Shown here piece by piece: positions 15,636-23,535 of a DNA stretch of 36,388 bases. The stretch's first letter is position 1. Each line of letters begins with the position of its first letter. The position numbers and the translations under genes were made by a program. Under the pieces are notes generated by a model. The model was not told the DNA's origin. It did no database searches and worked only from the letters and a program-made list of their open reading frames with translations. Origin of the DNA: Halorientalis sp. (GTDB lineage Archaea; Halobacteriota; Halobacteria; Halobacteriales; Haloarculaceae); contig NZ_JAQCNH010000141.1 of NCBI RefSeq assembly GCF_028275115.1, positions 1 to 36,388 on the forward strand, read 5' to 3'.

Positions 15636-16289
15636 TCAGAGGGTCGGAAGAATCTCGGGGAGTCGGGCGACCAGTTCGTCGCGGTCGACGACGGCGTCGG
15701 CCGCCGCGTGTGACTCGGGACCGCCGGGATACAGCACCTGCACGGTGGCGAGGCCGGCGTCGGCAGCGCCCTCCACGTCGACCGCCGGACGGTCGCCGAC
15801 GTACACCGTCCCGGCGCGGTCGACGTCCAGGTCGTCACAGACCGCCGCGAAGGCTCGTTCGTCGGGCTTTCCGGTCGGGAGCGAGCCGGTGATGACGACA
15901 GCATCGAACAGGCCCGCCCAGTCCAGCGTCCGGAGTTTGTCCCGTTGGGCGGCTATCGGACCGTCTGTCAGCAGCCCGACCCGGTAGGATTCGTGCAGGT
16001 CGGCGAGCAGGCCCGGCACGCCATCGACGGGAACGAGTGCGTCCTCGATGGCCAGTCGGTAGGCCATCGCCAGTTCGTCGGGGTCGGTGTCGTCGGTCAC
16101 CAGGCGCTCGAATATCGGGGCGCGGGTCTCGGTCGCCGCGACCGTGCCGTGGGCGTCAAGATAGGCCGCGCGTTCGATGTCGTGAGCGCCGGCCCGCTCG
16201 GTCGCGTCGTCAAGTAGCGCCTGACGGTCGCGGTCGGTGACCGCTAGCGTGTAGTCCAGATCGAACACGACAGCGTCGAACGACGACAT
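15636..16289 (-). CDS. HAD-superfamily phosphatase (HAD-IA type)
   Basis: A 217-aa haloacid dehalogenase-fold hydrolase. Motif I is FDLDYTLA (residues 9-16, nucleophile Asp and acid/base Asp), motif II the LLTDGP strand, motif III the Lys in PTGKPDERAF, and motif IV VYVGDRPAVDVEGAADAG. The helical cap between residues 17 and 85 fits subclass I. Tyr replaces the usual Gly in DLDGT, a tolerated change in this group. Substrate not predictable; phosphoglycolate, nucleotide or sugar phosphates are possible. A second HAD-IA protein with the same layout is at 23536-24216. Confidence 0.9.
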   Translation of the reverse strand: MSSFDAVVFDLDYTLAVTDRDRQALLDDATERAGAHDIERAAYLDAHGTVAATETRAPIFERLVTDDTDPDELAMAYRLAIEDALVPVDGVPGLLADLHESYRVGLLTDGPIAAQRDKLRTLDWAGLFDAVVITGSLPTGKPDERAFAAVCDDLDVDRAGTVYVGDRPAVDVEGAADAGLATVQVLYPGGPESHAAADAVVDRDELVARLPEILPTL

Positions 16290-16330
16290 TCGCTCCCTTC
16301 TAGTGGCCCGTCGGATTTGAGTGTTCCCAA

Positions 16331-16354
16331 AGAGTCAAATCGGTGTTTGACTCT
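16331..16354. promoter_or_regulatory. Palindromic operator-like site upstream of the SIMPL gene
   Basis: AGAGTCAAA (16331-16339) and TTTGACTCT (16346-16354) form a perfect 9-bp dyad with a 6-bp centre. It lies just upstream of the TATA-like GTATTCATA (16362-16370), which is itself 25 nt from the ATG at 16395. The position is right for an activator or repressor bound beside the BRE/TATA. It lies in the 105-bp divergent region shared with the HAD gene, so it could affect both. Confidence 0.6.
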
Positions 16355-16394
16355 CCAGCGAGTATTCATACCGGTCCGACGAACCGACAGTTGC

Positions 16395-17153
16395 ATGCGA
16401 AAGACGATCGCCCTGGCGCTCGCCGCCGCCGTTGTCCTGACGGTCGGTGCGGCGGGCACGGTTTTCGCGCTAAACGGAACCGGCACACAACCAACACAGA
16501 CCGCCGCCGACGGCGGGAGCAGCCAGACGGTCACCGTCGCCGGCGAGGGGTCGGCCAGCGCACGACCCGACCAAGCCGTCCTCCGCTTTGCCGTGACGGC
16601 CGAGGGTGACGACCCGGCCGCGATCCGGTCGGAACTGTCAAGCGGTGCCAGCGACCTGCGGAGCGCGCTCTCCGATGCCGGCGTCGCCGAGGATGACATC
16701 GAGACCGTCGGTTACAGCATCGAGGAGCCCCGGCGGCGCGCCCCGCCGGGAGAACGTGACCAGAGCGGTCCCGACCTGCGGGGCGCTCACACCTTCGAGG
16801 TGACGCTCGCCGACACCGACCGCGCGGGCGCTGTCGTCGACGCAGCGGCCGGCGCGGGCGCCGAAGTCGAGTCCATCCAGTTCACGCTGGCGGCGGATAC
16901 CCGCAAAGACCTCCGGGACCAAGCGCTGGAAAGCGCGATGAACGACGCGCGTGGACAGGCCGACACGCTCGCCAGTGCGGGCTCGCTGTCGGTGACCGGT
17001 GTCGCCAGCGTCGACGCGACGAGCAGCAACTACCGCCCCGTTGTTTACGACGCCGAGCGAGTGCAGGCTGGTGGCGGCGGAACGGCAATCGAGACCGGCG
17101 ACGTGTCGGTCTCGACGTCCGTGCGGGTCGTCTACAACGCCAGCGAGGCATAG
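16395..17153 (+). CDS. SIMPL (DUF541) domain protein, exported
   Basis: A 252-aa protein with a signal-like N-terminus (MRKTIALALAAAVVLTVGAA) and a SIMPL/DUF541 domain: VTVAGEGSASARPDQAVLRF at the start, the central DAGVAEDDIETVGYSIEEP, and the KDLRDQALESAMNDARGQAD helix, ending VSTSVRVVYN. SIMPL proteins form ring-like oligomers in the periplasm or at the cell surface and are linked to envelope stress in bacteria; the archaeal role is unknown. The start at 16395 gives a proper signal peptide and a 25-nt spacing to a TATA element; earlier codons in the frame look like non-coding sequence. Confidence 0.92.
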   Translation: MRKTIALALAAAVVLTVGAAGTVFALNGTGTQPTQTAADGGSSQTVTVAGEGSASARPDQAVLRFAVTAEGDDPAAIRSELSSGASDLRSALSDAGVAEDDIETVGYSIEEPRRRAPPGERDQSGPDLRGAHTFEVTLADTDRAGAVVDAAAGAGAEVESIQFTLAADTRKDLRDQALESAMNDARGQADTLASAGSLSVTGVASVDATSSNYRPVVYDAERVQAGGGGTAIETGDVSVSTSVRVVYNASEA

Positions 17154-17252
17154 CGAGAGCCATCGCTCGTTTCGCTCACGGGACAGCGAGCGGACGAGAC
17201 GAGCGGACCCGTCGATAGGAAGCTTGTAGTGAGTGCCGGGCCAGCGCCCAGT

Positions 17253-18086
17253 ATGACATTTTTCGACCGACTGGCCGACCGCATCGACACGGTCGATAGC
17301 GTCGTCTCCGTCGGACTCGACGCCGACGTGGACCGGCTTCCCGAGCAGTTGCTCGACAAGGACCTCCCGCGGTGGGCGTTCAACCGTCGGATTATTGACG
17401 CCACACACGAACACGCCGCCTGCTACAAGCCCAACGCGGCCTTCTACGAGGACCGCGACGGCTGGGCCGCGTTACAGGAGACTATCGCCTACGCCCACGG
17501 AAAGGGCGTACCAGTCCTGCTCGACGCCAAGCGGGGCGACATCGGGAACACCGCCCGCCGGTACGCCGATCTGCTCGATTCGGCCGACGCCATCACTGCC
17601 AACCCGTACATGGGCCGGGACTCGCTGGAACCGTTCCTCGAACGCGCCGATGCAGGTGTGTTCCTACTCTGTCGCACCTCCAACCCCGGTGGCGCGGACG
17701 TCCAGAGCCTCGAACTCGCCTCCGGCGAGCCTGTTTACGAGCGCGTGGCCGCGCTGGCCGACACCTGGAACCGCAACGGCAACGTCGGCCTCGTCGTCGG
17801 CGCGACCCAGCCAGAAGAGCTCGAAGCGATCCGCAGAGTCGTCCCCGACATCCCATTCCTGGTTCCCGGCGTGGGCGCACAGGGCGGCGACGCCAAAGCC
17901 GCCGTCGAACACGGGCTCGCCGATGGAGTCGGCCTGGTCAACTCCTCTCGCGGCATTATCTTTGCGGGAGAGGATGGCGGGGCGGGCGGGGAGCGAAGTG
18001 ACCCGCGAGGCACGGGCGAGGACTTCCACAAGGCCAGCGGGCAGGCCGCCAAACAGCTGAAACAGCGGCTCAATCAGTTCCGTTAA
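17253..18086 (+). CDS. pyrF: Orotidine 5'-phosphate decarboxylase
   Basis: PyrF converts OMP to UMP, the last step of de novo pyrimidine synthesis. The 277-aa protein belongs to the longer type 2 group: N-terminal VVSVGLDADVDRLPE, the substrate-contact segment CYKPNAAFYE, and the catalytic Asp-x-Lys-x-x-Asp motif in LLDAKRGDIGNTA, then LVPGVGAQGGD for phosphate binding. The GG-rich insertion near the C-terminus (EDGGAGGERSDPRGTGED) is acidic and probably a surface loop. ATG at 17253 (MTFFDRLADRI) is the family start; a GTG eight codons earlier is less likely. It abuts the convergent gene with no spacer. Confidence 0.95.
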   Translation: MTFFDRLADRIDTVDSVVSVGLDADVDRLPEQLLDKDLPRWAFNRRIIDATHEHAACYKPNAAFYEDRDGWAALQETIAYAHGKGVPVLLDAKRGDIGNTARRYADLLDSADAITANPYMGRDSLEPFLERADAGVFLLCRTSNPGGADVQSLELASGEPVYERVAALADTWNRNGNVGLVVGATQPEELEAIRRVVPDIPFLVPGVGAQGGDAKAAVEHGLADGVGLVNSSRGIIFAGEDGGAGGERSDPRGTGEDFHKASGQAAKQLKQRLNQFR

Positions 18087-18932
18087 CTACGGACGACGTC
18101 CTGTCGTGTCGCGACGCGGGAGCCAGCAGTCCAGCGCCTGAACGACGGTGTCGAGCTCCTCGATATCGCCACGGGAACAGCGGATCGGCTCTCTGAGGCG
18201 GCGGTGGAGGACGAGAACGTCGTCGGTACGACTGTATCCCGACAGGTGCGACCACGGAACGGTCGTCGGAGAGTCGTCGGGATCGATCAACAGTCCGTCG
18301 GGGTAGAGTTCGAACGTGCGGGGCGTTCGGTCCGCGAGGAACTGGGCGGTGAGGAGACCGGAGAGTGTCGTCCAGACGACTAAAACGACTGCGTCCGCGG
18401 TGAGGAGGCCAGCGAATGCCCCGGCGACGATCGGGGCGACGGCGAGGGCGCACAGCGACAGCTGTCGACGGGTAACACGCCAGGAGCGTCGCGCACGCCA
18501 GGTAACTGTCGGCTCCCGACCGTCCGCCATCCAGTCCGTCAAGACACGGTTGTCGATTGTCACGACGACGACAGCGAGGAGCCCGGCGGTCGCTCCGAGT
18601 GCCAGCGACGACATCGTGACAGACGGTTCGGGCCCGACGGTGACGTACGCCGCCCAGGCGTGTGTCAGGAAGACGATGGCGGGAACCGAAAACAGCGTGT
18701 AGTGGAGGCGGGTCCGGGCCAGTACCACGGCGAGGTCGGGGACAGTCACCGCGACGACGGCGGCACCCACGACCACGGCCCCGGCGGGCACGAGGGCCGC
18801 CTCAACCGGTGCGACCCTGTCGGTCGACGCGACGAACCAGAGAACGACGACGGAGCCGGCGTACAGGCCCAGCGCGGCAGCGAGGGCGGCACGGCTTGGC
18901 CACGACTGCTCGACGGGTCGATCGGAGTGCAC
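18087..18932 (-). CDS. Polytopic membrane protein with PH-like C-terminal domain (paralogue C)
   Basis: A roughly 281-aa protein with six to eight hydrophobic segments and a soluble tail of about 65 residues beginning FELYPDGLLIDPDD and reaching DCWLPRRD. The tail matches the tails of the genes at 2198 and 2656 in the order YxL..G, W...SGY, DD.LVLHRR, EPIRC and LP, although it is the most diverged of the three. No catalytic motif is visible. The start is uncertain: I chose GTG at 18932 (VHSDRPVEQSWPS, then the first membrane segment); the frame stays open to a GTG at 19058, but that part is not protein-like. Its stop directly follows the pyrF stop on the other strand. Confidence 0.72.
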   Translation of the reverse strand: MHSDRPVEQSWPSRAALAAALGLYAGSVVVLWFVASTDRVAPVEAALVPAGAVVVGAAVVAVTVPDLAVVLARTRLHYTLFSVPAIVFLTHAWAAYVTVGPEPSVTMSSLALGATAGLLAVVVVTIDNRVLTDWMADGREPTVTWRARRSWRVTRRQLSLCALAVAPIVAGAFAGLLTADAVVLVVWTTLSGLLTAQFLADRTPRTFELYPDGLLIDPDDSPTTVPWSHLSGYSRTDDVLVLHRRLREPIRCSRGDIEELDTVVQALDCWLPRRDTTGRRP

Positions 18933-19133
18933 AGTAGACGTGATAGCCGAAAGAACAGAAAGCGTTGCGATTACCGTGAGTGGTCGGGGATTACGCACTG
19001 CCGTCGGCCACGACGGCGCGACGGTCGGCGGAATCGGACAGGGACAGCGGCCTCCCACGGGCTCGTCGAGAATCGGTCCATCGCGGCCGAAGTTTCCAGA
19101 GCCCGCCGGTGACCGGAGTCGAGGCGCTGTCGC

Positions 19134-19337
19134 TCAAAACCGGTAGGTGTCGACGCCGTCGGGTGTGTTCTGTGGTTGCCGTTCGCCGCCGGGGCCGCCG
19201 CCGACAGCGGAGAGACACTCCACGCAGAGGTCGGTCTCGTCGTCGAAGTGCTTCTCACAGACTAACTGGGCACACCGCGAACAGGTGTGGCTGACGCCGC
19301 CGGTCGCACAGACTTCGCAGTTTCCAGAGACGCTCAT
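19134..19337 (-). CDS. Small zinc-ribbon/HIT- or B-box-like protein
   Basis: A 67-aa protein with a Cys/His-rich N-terminal 45 residues: CEVC, HTCSRC, VCEKHF and CVEC, which supply two zinc sites in a cross-brace pattern. The last 20 residues (GGGPGGERQPQNTPDGVDT) are flexible. I place the start at the ATG at 19337 (MSVSGNCEVC), since the five extra upstream codons add nothing. Such small zinc proteins are abundant in haloarchaea and some affect biofilm and motility, but a specific role cannot be assigned. It lies alone between oppositely oriented genes. Confidence 0.85.
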   Translation of the reverse strand: MSVSGNCEVCATGGVSHTCSRCAQLVCEKHFDDETDLCVECLSAVGGGPGGERQPQNTPDGVDTYRF

Positions 19338-19450
19338 ACGAAACTGTAGCACGGCCAGCCATTTGAACCCTCCGTGGGCTGCACGGTGCGCTGACGGCAG
19401 TCAGGGCCGCAGTCGAGAGGCTTACGAGGGTGCGGGACGAACCGCCGAGT

Positions 19451-19990
19451 GTGGATCACGACCGGCTCATCACGGGCATCGCGGTCGCGCTGGCGGGGTG
19501 TGCAGGAGTGTTGACCCTCCTCGCGTTCGTCTACAACCTCGCGATTCTCGCCGTAGCGGCCGGTCTCGGTGCTGCCGCCTACTTCATGTGGTACCAGGCC
19601 AGCGGCCGTCTCGCGGCTAAAATCTACCGGTCGGTCGAGGACCAAGCCAGACAGAACGGCGGACGGGAGCGTTCCCGGAATCGCGAAACCGGCGGGTTCG
19701 GTGCCGGGCCACGCGAGGAGTGGACTGCACCGGGCGGCGGCGGGCAGGGACGCCAGCGTGCGGGCCAGCAACGGCAACAACGGCACCGGCGCCGACGACG
19801 CGCACCCTCGGCGAGCGAGGGGCCGAGCAGAGCCGAGGCCTACCGAATCCTCGGGCTAGACGACGACGCCGACGAGTCCGAGGTCAAGCGGGCGTACCGG
19901 CAGAAGGTCAAGGAGGTCCACCCCGACACCGACAGCGGCGACGAGGAGCGGTTCAAGAAGGTCAACCAGGCCTACGAGCGGTTGACGTAG
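19451..19990 (+). CDS. Membrane-anchored J-domain protein with C-terminal J domain
   Basis: A 179-aa protein with two adjacent membrane helices (residues 5-50), a long low-complexity Arg/Gln/Gly linker (RQRAGQQRQQRHRRRRRA) and a C-terminal J domain of about 55 residues carrying the essential HPD motif (VHPDTDSGD). J domains stimulate Hsp70 (DnaK) ATPase; here the chaperone would be recruited to the cytosolic membrane face. No Gly/Phe or zinc-finger region is present, so this is not DnaJ itself. The start is GTG at 19451, with a TTACGA element about 26 nt upstream; the GTG at 19430 is an alternative that adds seven residues. Its 3' end overlaps the convergent MBL gene by 19 bp. Confidence 0.85.
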   Translation: MDHDRLITGIAVALAGCAGVLTLLAFVYNLAILAVAAGLGAAAYFMWYQASGRLAAKIYRSVEDQARQNGGRERSRNRETGGFGAGPREEWTAPGGGGQGRQRAGQQRQQRHRRRRRAPSASEGPSRAEAYRILGLDDDADESEVKRAYRQKVKEVHPDTDSGDEERFKKVNQAYERLT

Positions 19991-20865
19991 TCTGTGCCGT
20001 CGAGATACCGGCAGACGCCGACCACGTCCCGCCGCAGCGTCGGGCTCTCCCACTCCGGGCGTAACTCCTCAAGCGTCGCGCCCAAGTCGTCGGTCGCTGC
20101 CCTTGCCGTCTCGACTGCGTCGACGAACTCCGGGAGGAGTTCGGCGTAAGCGCGCAGCTCCGCCACCGCTTCGCCGAGTTCGCCGGGGCCAAAGTGGCTG
20201 TACAGCGTCCGCGACGGCTCCAAGTCGAGCAGGCGGTCGACAGTATCCAGATTGGCCTCCAGGTCGAAACTCGGCGGCGGGGTCGTGGGGGCCACCGTGT
20301 CCGAACGTGGGTCGAACGCCCCGACGGCGTCGGCCCCGAACAGGGTTCCGCTGTCGGGTTCCAGCGCCACGTAGTGGTGGGGCGCGTGCCCCGGCGCGTC
20401 GTAGAGTTCCAGTCCGCGGTCCCCCAGGTCGAGGACTTCCCCGCCCGAGACGGCGCGACAGCGGTCCTCGGGGACCAGTTCGGGGTCGCCGTAGGGGGCT
20501 TCCATGCCGATGGCGGCCTCGACGCTCTCGACCAGCCGGTCCAGTCGCTCGGCGTCGGTGAGATAGGGGAGGCCGCGCTCGTGGACAACGGCAGTGGCGT
20601 TCGCACAGGCTTCCAGCAGGCGGGCAGTGCCGGCGGCGTGGTCGAGGTGGACGTGACTGACGACGACGTGTTCGACGGCGGCGGGGTCGATGCCGACGGT
20701 TTCCATGGCCGCGAGAATTCGCTCCGCGCCTGACACCGTGCCCGCGTCCAGAATCGCCGGTTTCGCGGCGTCGAGCAGGTAGGTCGCCAGCATCTTCGGC
20801 GTACCAAACATCTCGTTGTCGACGAAGTACGTGTCGGGACAACCGTCGACGGATGGGGCGTCCAT
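19972..20865 (-). CDS. MBL-fold metallo-hydrolase
   Basis: A 297-aa metallo-beta-lactamase-fold enzyme. The metal-binding motif VVVSHVHLDHAAG (HxHxDH) is complete, followed by the later metal ligands in DAPGHAPHHYVAL, LFGADAVGAF and LYSHFGPG. The C-terminal 70 residues are helical (LGEAVAELRAYAELLPEF). It resembles the group of glyoxalase II-like and lactonase-like hydrolases, but the substrate is not evident. ATG at 20865 fits a TATA-like box at 20892-20899, about 26 nt upstream; a GTG eight codons earlier is possible. It is divergent from the phosphoglycolate phosphatase gene and overlaps the J-domain gene at its 3' end. Confidence 0.9.
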   Translation of the reverse strand: MDAPSVDGCPDTYFVDNEMFGTPKMLATYLLDAAKPAILDAGTVSGAERILAAMETVGIDPAAVEHVVVSHVHLDHAAGTARLLEACANATAVVHERGLPYLTDAERLDRLVESVEAAIGMEAPYGDPELVPEDRCRAVSGGEVLDLGDRGLELYDAPGHAPHHYVALEPDSGTLFGADAVGAFDPRSDTVAPTTPPPSFDLEANLDTVDRLLDLEPSRTLYSHFGPGELGEAVAELRAYAELLPEFVDAVETARAATDDLGATLEELRPEWESPTLRRDVVGVCRYLDGTDYVNRS

Positions 20866-20943
20866 ATCCACGAGTGGGACCGCGGTCACTTATCATATAC
20901 GAGCCACTACGCTGTGGCATGCACGCGACGAGCGAGACGACTG

Positions 20944-20949
20944 GGAGGG
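20944..20949 (+). promoter_or_regulatory. Shine-Dalgarno site of the phosphoglycolate phosphatase gene
   Basis: GGAGGG with 7-nt spacing to GTG at 20957 decides the start. It is notable because most starts in this window lack such a site and appear leaderless, so this mRNA has a 5' leader. Confidence 0.65.
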
Positions 20950-20956
20950 TTGCGCC

Positions 20957-21631
20957 GTGACGCCGCCGCTGGCCGTCGACATCGACGGGACGCTGACGGG
21001 GCCGAACCGGGCCATCGACCCGCGGGTGATGAGCGTCCTGCAGGAGTGGGACGACCACGTGGTCGTGGCGACCGGGAAGGCCTTCCCCTACCCCGTCGCG
21101 CTGTGTGAATTTCTCGGGATTCCGATCACCGTGATCGCCGAGAACGGCGGCGTCGTCGCCGTCGCGGGCGAGGAGATCGTCTTCACCGGCGACCCCGACA
21201 GCGCCTGGGCCGTTGCCGAGGAATACGAAGCCGCCGGCTACGGGTTGGGCTGGGATGAACCCGACTTCGTCAACCGCTGGCGCGAGACCGAGATCGCCGT
21301 CGCGCTCGACCAGCCACTCGACCCTCTCGAACGGATTGCGGCCGACCACGGTCTCGAAGTCGTCGATACCGGCTTCGCATACCACGTCAAGACGCCCGAC
21401 GTGGACAAGGGCAACGGACTGGAAGCCGTCGCCCACACGCTCGGCGTCGACCCGGAGGCGTTCGTCGCCGTCGGCGACTCCGAAAACGACGTGGCGACCT
21501 TCGAGACCGCGGGCCGCTCCGTTGCCGTCGCAAACGCCGACGACAGCGCCCTCGCGGCGGCCGACGAAGTGACCGAAGCCAGCTACGCCGACGGCTTTCT
21601 GGAGGCAGTCGACCGGACCGAGACAAGGTAG
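20957..21631 (+). CDS. pgp: Phosphoglycolate phosphatase, archaeal HAD type
   Basis: A 224-aa HAD-IIB enzyme (Cof-like cap) of the archaeal phosphoglycolate phosphatase family, which hydrolyses 2-phosphoglycolate to glycolate. Motif I is LAVDIDGTLTG, motif II VVVATGKAF, motif III the Lys in VDKGNGLEAV, and motif IV FVAVGDSENDVATF. The GTG at 20957 is chosen because a GGAGGG ribosome-binding site (20944-20949) stands seven bases upstream and the protein then begins right at the first strand. A sucrose-phosphatase-like substrate range cannot be excluded. Confidence 0.92.
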   Translation: MTPPLAVDIDGTLTGPNRAIDPRVMSVLQEWDDHVVVATGKAFPYPVALCEFLGIPITVIAENGGVVAVAGEEIVFTGDPDSAWAVAEEYEAAGYGLGWDEPDFVNRWRETEIAVALDQPLDPLERIAADHGLEVVDTGFAYHVKTPDVDKGNGLEAVAHTLGVDPEAFVAVGDSENDVATFETAGRSVAVANADDSALAAADEVTEASYADGFLEAVDRTETR

Positions 21632-21664
21632 TCAGGCGATATTCCGACCCCTATTTATATGAAC

Positions 21665-21705
21665 TGTGCTAACAGCACACACATTCCGAGAAGGCTTTTA
21701 ATAAT
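21665..21705 (+). promoter_or_regulatory. Promoter and hairpin upstream of the GTPBP1-like gene
   Basis: CTTTTAATAAT (21695-21705) is a TATA-like element about 20-30 nt before the ATG at 21725, so the transcript is probably leaderless. Just upstream, TGTGCT-AAC-AGCACA (21665-21679) is a perfect 6-bp palindrome with a 3-nt centre, a possible regulator site or terminator remnant. A second AT-rich element, CTATTTATATGAAC, lies at 21651-21664. Confidence 0.55.
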
Positions 21706-21724
21706 GGTCCCCTAACCAGAGCGT

Positions 21725-23365
21725 ATGAGCCCCGACCGGGCCGTCCTCGAACGCGCCATCGAGCGCGGCGAACAGGAGGGCGGCAGCGTCGAGTTCAAAG
21801 AGCGGCTCACGAAGGACCTCCACGCGACGGAGGGACGGTTCGAGAGCCTCGCGGCACAGTTACGCCACCGCGTCCTCTCGGGCGACGGTGAGGCTACCTA
21901 CGTCGTCGGCGTCACCGACGACGGCAGCTTGGCCGGCATCGGCCCCGAAACGTTCTCCGAGTCGATGGACGTCCTCTCCCTGCTGGCCGAGGAGGCCGGC
22001 GCACACATCGACGACGTTGAGACGTGGGGCGTCGACGGCGATACCGCCACGAAGGGGGCCTCCGGCACGGACGGTATCGTCGGCGTTGCCACCGTTCGTG
22101 AGGGTGCGGTAATGTCCGACGACGAGCATATCGTCGTCGGGACCGCCGGCCACGTCGACCACGGCAAGAGCACGCTGGTCGGCTCGTTGGTTACCGGCGA
22201 CGCCGACGACGGCGAGGGCGGCACCCGATCTTTCCTGGACGTCCAGCCCCACGAGGTCGAGCGGGGTCTCTCGGCGGACCTGTCCTACGGCGTGTACGGC
22301 TTCGACGACGACGGGCCGGTCCGGATGGACAACCCACACCGAAAGTCCGACCGCGCACGCGTCGTCGAGGAGGCCGACCGTCTCGTGAGCTTCGTCGACA
22401 CCGTGGGCCACGAGCCGTGGCTCCGCACGACGATTCGCGGCCTGGTCGGGCAGAAACTCGACTACGGGCTGTTGACCGTGGCGGCGGACGACGGGCCGAC
22501 CAAGACCACCCGCGAACACCTGGGTATCCTGCTCGCGACGGACCTCCCGACGATGGTCGCTATCACGAAGGCGGACCTCGTCGACGAGGAGCGACTCCGC
22601 GAGGTCGAACGCGAGGTCGAGCGCCTGCTTCGGGAAGTCGGGAAGACACCGCTGCGTGTCGAGCGCCACGGTGTCGATGCCGCCATGGAGGAGATCAGCG
22701 AAACCGTGGTCCCCGTTCTCACGACCAGCGCGGTCACGATGGACGGACTCGGCCAGCTGGACGAGTTGTTCAAGCGCCTGCCCAAGACTGCCGGCAGTGA
22801 CCGCGCCGGCGAGGGCTTCACCATGTACGTCGACCGGACGTACAACGTGACCGGCGTCGGTGCGGTCGCGTCCGGTACCATCCGCTCCGGGACCGTCGAG
22901 GCCGGCGACGAACTCCTGATCGGGCCGATGCAGGACGGCACGTTCCGCGAGGTGGAGGTCCGGTCCATCGAGATGCACTACCACCGCGTCGACGAGGCAC
23001 AGGCCGGCCGGATCGTCGGCATCGCACTGAAGGGCATCGCGGAGGTCGACATCGACCGTGGGATGGTGCTGGTCCCCCGCGAGGCCGACCCCGAGCCAGT
23101 CCGGGAGTTCGAGGCCGAGGTCATGGTGCTGAACCACCCGACCCGGATCGGCGAGGGCTACGAACCGGTCGTCCACATCGAGACCGTCAGCGAGGCCGCC
23201 GCGTTCTACCCCGAAGGCGGCCAGTTGCTCCCCGGCGACTCCGGCGAGACGCGCGTCCGCTTCAAATTCCACCCCTACTACGTCGAGGAGGGCCAGCGGT
23301 TCGTCTTCCGCGAAGGGCGCTCGAAGGGCGTCGGGACCGTGACCGACGTGAGGCCAGTGGAGTGA
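21725..23365 (+). CDS. GTPBP1-like translational GTPase (EF-Tu/EF-1A superfamily)
   Basis: A 546-aa translational GTPase. Residues 1-135 form an N-terminal extension (VEFKERLTKDLHATEGRFES and VVGVTDDGSLAGI) as seen in eukaryotic GTPBP1/2. The G domain has P-loop GTAGHVDHGKST, switch region RGLSADLSYGVYG, G3 DTVGHE and G4 TKAD, then two beta-barrel domains (MYVDRTYNVTGVGAVASGTI and the C-terminal RVRFKFHPYYVEEGQRFVFR). GTPBP1 homologues are proposed to work in ribosome quality control or mRNA turnover, and can deliver aminoacyl-tRNA in vitro; the archaeal role is unproven. It is not EF-1A itself, which has no such N-terminus. Confidence 0.92.
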   Translation: MSPDRAVLERAIERGEQEGGSVEFKERLTKDLHATEGRFESLAAQLRHRVLSGDGEATYVVGVTDDGSLAGIGPETFSESMDVLSLLAEEAGAHIDDVETWGVDGDTATKGASGTDGIVGVATVREGAVMSDDEHIVVGTAGHVDHGKSTLVGSLVTGDADDGEGGTRSFLDVQPHEVERGLSADLSYGVYGFDDDGPVRMDNPHRKSDRARVVEEADRLVSFVDTVGHEPWLRTTIRGLVGQKLDYGLLTVAADDGPTKTTREHLGILLATDLPTMVAITKADLVDEERLREVEREVERLLREVGKTPLRVERHGVDAAMEEISETVVPVLTTSAVTMDGLGQLDELFKRLPKTAGSDRAGEGFTMYVDRTYNVTGVGAVASGTIRSGTVEAGDELLIGPMQDGTFREVEVRSIEMHYHRVDEAQAGRIVGIALKGIAEVDIDRGMVLVPREADPEPVREFEAEVMVLNHPTRIGEGYEPVVHIETVSEAAAFYPEGGQLLPGDSGETRVRFKFHPYYVEEGQRFVFREGRSKGVGTVTDVRPVE

Positions 23366-23535
23366 CGCCGGGTGAGCGCGGCGAACTCGACGAGAACACA
23401 CCCGGAACGACGCCGGGCGTCGCGCAAGACAGTTTCGCGGTCGCTTTGTTGCTGTTCGGCTGCCGGGTCAGCGCACAGTCGATAGCGTCTGTCACGTCCT
23501 CGTGAGTGTCGAGCGGCTGGTCGCGTGGCCAGGTC
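23366..23535. other. 170-bp intergenic gap
   Basis: Between convergent genes. It holds a weak CCCGG-CCGGG hairpin (23401-23417) that could help terminate either transcript. I see no coding potential with haloarchaeal protein character, no RNA gene and no repeat. Confidence 0.5.

Noticed and set aside
20069-21436. 455-aa minus-strand ORF across the MBL and phosphoglycolate phosphatase genes
   Set aside because: It crosses two well-supported genes in wrong frames and has Arg-rich shadow composition.
21860-23401. 513-aa minus-strand ORF
   Set aside because: Antisense to the GTPBP1-like GTPase, which has complete G motifs.
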